NCBI GenBank assembly: GCA_038232055.1 | Contig: JBBSIN010000079.1 | Span: 1 to 7,901 of the forward strand | Reading direction: 5' to 3' | DNA from: JBBSIN01 sp038232055 | Lineage (GTDB): Bacteria; Actinomycetota; Actinomycetes; JADGOV01 | Length of the DNA: 7,901 nt | In this document: positions 5,320 to 7,901 of the stretch, piece by piece | Layout of the letters: each line of letters starts with the position of its first letter | Position numbering within the stretch: the first letter of the stretch is position 1 | The notes under the pieces: model-generated | The model's database searches: none | Seen by the model: only the letters and a program-made list of their open reading frames with translations | What the model was told of the DNA's origin: nothing | Program-made: the position numbers and the translations under genes

Positions 5320-5691
5320 TCAGGACTCCTTCAGGCGGACGAGTACGTCGTCGCCGTCGATCTTCGTGGCGTAGACGGGAACGGGCTTGGTAGCCGGCAG
5401 CCCGGTGGGCCGGCCGGTGCGCAGGTCAAAGCGCGAGCCGTGCAGCCAGCACTCGACCGTGCCCTCCTCGACCTCGCCCTCGGAGAGCGGCACCTCGGCG
5501 TGCGAGCAGACGTCGTACAGCGCGAAGACCTCGCCCTCGCTGCGCGCGACGCAGACCGGCCGGCCGTCGAGGACGACGCGGACGGCGCCCTCCTCCGGCA
5601 CGTCGGCGAGCGGGCAGGCGCGGACGAAGTCGCCCCCGCTACCGTGCTCGCTCCGGCGGCGGCCGCTCCGGGTCGGGTCGTCGACGCTCAT
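5320..5691 (-). CDS. Rieske-type [2Fe-2S] ferredoxin within the SUF operon
   Basis: This 123-residue protein is a small soluble Rieske ferredoxin of the non-haem dioxygenase-ferredoxin type. The [2Fe-2S] ligands are Cys62 and His64 (VCSHAE) and Cys81 and His84 (CWLHGSRFDL). LRTGRPTGLPATKPVPVY (90-107) is the usual third segment. No membrane segment or twin-arginine signal is seen, and the disulfide cysteines of the respiratory type are missing. The first 20 residues look disordered, so a slightly later start is possible. The ATG at 5691 overlaps the sufD stop by 4 bases (ATGA), which favours it. Its place between sufD and sufC suggests it supplies electrons for, or receives clusters from, the SUF machinery. 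From memory, Rieske genes at this place occur in many actinobacteria but not in the mycobacterial operon. Partner and exact role are not known from the sequence. Confidence 0.93.
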   Translation of the reverse strand: MSVDDPTRSGRRRSEHGSGGDFVRACPLADVPEEGAVRVVLDGRPVCVARSEGEVFALYDVCSHAEVPLSEGEVEEGTVECWLHGSRFDLRTGRPTGLPATKPVPVYATKIDGDDVLVRLKES

Positions 5692-6878
5692 CCGCCCACC
5701 TGCTCGAGCTCGGCGTCGATCGCCGCGCCCAGCCGCTCGCGCAGCTCCGGCACCTCGATCCGGGCGATGACGTCGGCGAAGAAGCCGCGTACGACGAGCC
5801 GGCGCGCGACGTCCGACGGGATGCCGCGCGACTGGAGGTAGAAGAGCTGCTCGTCGTCGAAGCGCCCGGTGGCGCTGGCATGTCCCGCGCCGACCACCTC
5901 GCCGGTCTCGATCTCCAAGTTGGGCACCGAGTCGGCGCGGGCGCCGTCGGTGAGCACGAGGTTGCGGTTGAGCTCGTAGGTGTCGGTACCGACCGCCGCG
6001 TGCCGGATCACGACATCGCCGACCCAGACCGAGTGCGCGTCCGCGCCCTGCAGCGCACCCTTGTAGGTCACGCGGCTGCGGCAGTGCGGTACCGCGTGCT
6101 CGACGAGCAGCCGGTGCTCGAGATGCTGCCCGGCGTCGGCGAAGAAGAGGCCGAGCAGCTCCGCGTCGCCTCCCGGCGCGGAGAAGTCGACCCGTGGCGT
6201 CAGCCGTACCAGATCTCCGCCGAGCGTGACGTGGATGGCGCGCAGCCGCCCGTCGCGGCCGACCCGGGCGACGTGGGCGCCAGCGTGCACAGCGTCGGCT
6301 GCCCAGTCCTGCAGCGAGATGAACGTCAGGCTGGCGTTGTCGCCGACGAGCAGCTCGACGTTGGCCGCATAGACCGCCGACCCTTCGTGGTTCACGACGA
6401 TCGTCGCCTCGGCGCCGGCACCCACCTCGACGACGAGGTGCCGGTAAGCGGTGCCGCCCTCTCCGTGCACGTCGATGGTCCCGGTGACCCCAGTGGCGCC
6501 GGCCGGGACGCTGACGAGCAGCGGCTTGTCCGTGCGCGCCAGGGCAATCGCGGCGATCCGGTCGGTCGGGGTCAACGCCGAGCCGACCCGCGGGTCAGCC
6601 CGGTCGAGGACCTCCAGCCGCACCCCACGGGCGGTCTCGACGACCATGCCATCGGCCGGCGCGTCCTCGAGCAGCCCACGCAGGCGGCCGAGTGGCGTGA
6701 ACCGCCACGCCTCCTCCCGCCCGGTGGGCATCGGAAAGTCGGCCACGTCGTACGACGCGACCGGCGCCTCACGGGCGTCGGGCTGCGGCACGGCGCGCCG
6801 GGTCCCGGGCCCGGCCAGCCGCTCGCCGGGCAGCGTCGTACCGGCCTCGACGCCGGCCGCCGTGGTGCCACCCGCCAT
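5688..6878 (-). CDS. sufD: SufD subunit of the SufBCD iron-sulfur scaffold
   Basis: SufD (396 residues) pairs with SufB and binds SufC to form the cluster-building complex, and in E. coli it is also linked to iron acquisition. MPTGREEAWRFTPLGRL (50-66) is the typical N-terminal motif. A beta-helix core follows, then LVEHAVPHCRSRVTYKGAL (258-276), and the diagnostic C-terminal helical domain with RFDDEQLFYLQSRGI (339-353). Within GAGHASATG (330-338) His333 matches the E. coli SufD histidine implicated in cluster assembly (His360), but the cysteine two residues before it in E. coli is Ala331 here. The first 45 or so residues are Ala/Gly/Pro-rich and probably flexible. The ATG at 6878 shares one base with the sufB stop (TGATG), and GGAAGG lies 12 bases upstream. 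The C-terminal part is paralogous to SufB. Confidence 0.95.
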   Translation of the reverse strand: MAGGTTAAGVEAGTTLPGERLAGPGTRRAVPQPDAREAPVASYDVADFPMPTGREEAWRFTPLGRLRGLLEDAPADGMVVETARGVRLEVLDRADPRVGSALTPTDRIAAIALARTDKPLLVSVPAGATGVTGTIDVHGEGGTAYRHLVVEVGAGAEATIVVNHEGSAVYAANVELLVGDNASLTFISLQDWAADAVHAGAHVARVGRDGRLRAIHVTLGGDLVRLTPRVDFSAPGGDAELLGLFFADAGQHLEHRLLVEHAVPHCRSRVTYKGALQGADAHSVWVGDVVIRHAAVGTDTYELNRNLVLTDGARADSVPNLEIETGEVVGAGHASATGRFDDEQLFYLQSRGIPSDVARRLVVRGFFADVIARIEVPELRERLGAAIDAELEQVGG

Positions 6879-7901
6879 CAGCCGACCGCGCCTTCCATCT
6901 GCAGCTCGATCAGCCGGTTGAGCTCCAGCGCGTACTCCATCGGCAGCTCGCGGGCAATCGGCTCGACGAAGCCGCGGACGATCATCGCCATCGCCTCGTC
7001 CTCTGACATGCCGCGGCTCATCAGGTAGAAGAGCTGGTCGTCGCTCACCTTCGACACCGTCGCCTCGTGCCCCATCGACACGTCGTCCTCGCGGACGTCA
7101 ACGTAGGGATAGGTGTCGGAGCGGCTGATCGTGTCGACGAGCAGGGCGTCGCACTTCACGGTCGACCGGCTGTGGTGGGCCCCCTCCTGGATCTGGACGA
7201 GCCCGCGGTAGGACGTGCGGCCGCCGCCCCTGGCCACGGACTTCGAGATGATCGTCGAGGACGTGTGCGGCGCGGCGTGCACCATCTTGGCGCCGGCGTC
7301 CTGGTGCTGGCCCTCGCCGGCGACCGCGACGGAGAGAGTCTCGCCCTTGGCGTGCGGGCCGAGCAGCCACACGGCCGGGTACTTCATGGTGACCTTGGAG
7401 CCGATGTTGCCGTCGATCCACTCCATGGTCGCGCCCTCGGAGCAGGCGGCGCGCTTGGTCACCAGGTTGTAGACGTTGTTGGACCAGTTCTGGATCGTGG
7501 TGTAGCGCACGCGGGCGTTCTTCTTCACGACGATCTCGACGACCGCGCTATGCAGTGAGTCGCTGGAGTAGACCGGCGCGGTGCAGCCCTCGACGTAATG
7601 CACGTAGCTGCCAGGCTCGGCGATAATCAGCGTGCGCTCGAACTGACCCATGTTCTGGGCGTTGATGCGGAAGTATGCCTGTAGGGGAATGTCCACATGG
7701 ACGCCTTCCGGTATGTATACGAACGAACCGCCCGACCAGACAGCCGAGTTGAGCGCGGCGAACTTGTTGTCGCCCGACGGGATGAGCGTGGAGAAGTACC
7801 GCTTCACCAGATCGGGGTAGTCGCGTACTGCCGTATCCATGTCGGTGAAGATGACGCCCAGCTTGGACAGGTCTTCGCGCACCGAGTGGTACACGACCTC
7901 A
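6878..7901 (-). CDS. sufB: SufB scaffold subunit (N-terminus outside window)
   Basis: SufB is the main scaffold on which the cluster is built with SufC and SufD. The C-terminal 340 residues are present. Full actinobacterial SufB is about 470, so about 130 residues are off the right edge, and the frame is open to position 7900. Seen in order: REDLSKLGVIFTD, SGGSFVYIPEGVHVDIPLQA, YVEGCTAP with the conserved Cys (codon 7583-7585) matching E. coli Cys254, SDSLHSAVVE, NWSNNVYNLVTKRA, GHEATVSKVSDDQLFYL with the His-Glu pair (codons 7064-7069) implicated in cluster binding, and MIVRGFVEP. The chain runs uninterrupted through the conserved Cys, so there is no intein in the visible part, unlike some mycobacterial SufB proteins. 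The internal GTG at 7894 is not the real start. sufB is the first gene visible in the operon; sufR would be expected upstream. Confidence 0.97.
   Translation of the reverse strand, partial: EVVYHSVREDLSKLGVIFTDMDTAVRDYPDLVKRYFSTLIPSGDNKFAALNSAVWSGGSFVYIPEGVHVDIPLQAYFRINAQNMGQFERTLIIAEPGSYVHYVEGCTAPVYSSDSLHSAVVEIVVKKNARVRYTTIQNWSNNVYNLVTKRAACSEGATMEWIDGNIGSKVTMKYPAVWLLGPHAKGETLSVAVAGEGQHQDAGAKMVHAAPHTSSTIISKSVARGGGRTSYRGLVQIQEGAHHSRSTVKCDALLVDTISRSDTYPYVDVREDDVSMGHEATVSKVSDDQLFYLMSRGMSEDEAMAMIVRGFVEPIARELPMEYALELNRLIELQMEGAVG

Noticed and set aside
5880..7028. 382-residue plus-strand frame opposite sufD
   Set aside because: Val/Asp/Arg-rich antisense shadow; sufD on the other strand is unambiguous.
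1..7901. CRISPR arrays, tRNA/rRNA genes, insertion sequences, toxin-antitoxin or phage-defence genes
   Set aside because: No repeat-spacer pattern, tRNA cloverleaf, transposase or defence domain was seen on either strand.

Overview
The window looks like chromosomal DNA from a high-GC Gram-positive bacterium (Actinobacteria). The coding strands use G or C at nearly every third codon position. The largest unit is an actinobacterial-type SUF iron-sulfur cluster operon with sufU and an embedded Rieske ferredoxin gene. The partial gene at the left edge resembles, from memory, mycobacterial ABC-F proteins of the Rv1473 type. Genus cannot be told from the sequence alone.

Layout from left to right. 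(1) 1-461, minus strand: the first 153 residues of an ABC-F ATPase; its 3' part lies outside the window. (2) 462-739: a divergent intergenic region with several strong inverted repeats and no convincing gene. (3) 740-964, plus strand: a 74-residue unrecognised protein with a CX2C...HX2C zinc-binding pattern. (4) 965-1076: a spacer with an 8-bp perfect stem. (5) 1077-2435, plus strand: a drug-exporter-like MFS permease. (6) 2448-7900, minus strand: the SUF operon in transcription order sufB (N-terminus outside the window), sufD, Rieske ferredoxin, sufC, sufS, sufU, sufT. The MFS gene and sufT converge with only 12 bases between their stop codons.

The operon is extremely compact. Neighbouring genes overlap by 1, 4, 4, 1 and 4 bases, and the only gap is 7 bases between the Rieske gene and sufC. 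This implies one transcript and strong translational coupling. By family knowledge SufS takes sulfur from cysteine as a persulfide, the zinc protein SufU accepts it, the SufBC2D complex builds the cluster on SufB/SufD using SufC ATP hydrolysis, and SufT (MIP18/DUF59) helps in cluster maturation or delivery. The Rieske protein is probably an electron carrier for, or a client of, this pathway. The usual regulator gene sufR and the operon promoter would lie beyond the right edge.

I see no undescribed multi-gene system. The core is a well-known housekeeping operon. The parts most worth a second look are the small zinc-motif protein with a possible base-paired ribosome-binding site, the hairpin in the ABC-F leader, the in-operon Rieske gene, and a small duplication at the MFS/sufT junction.
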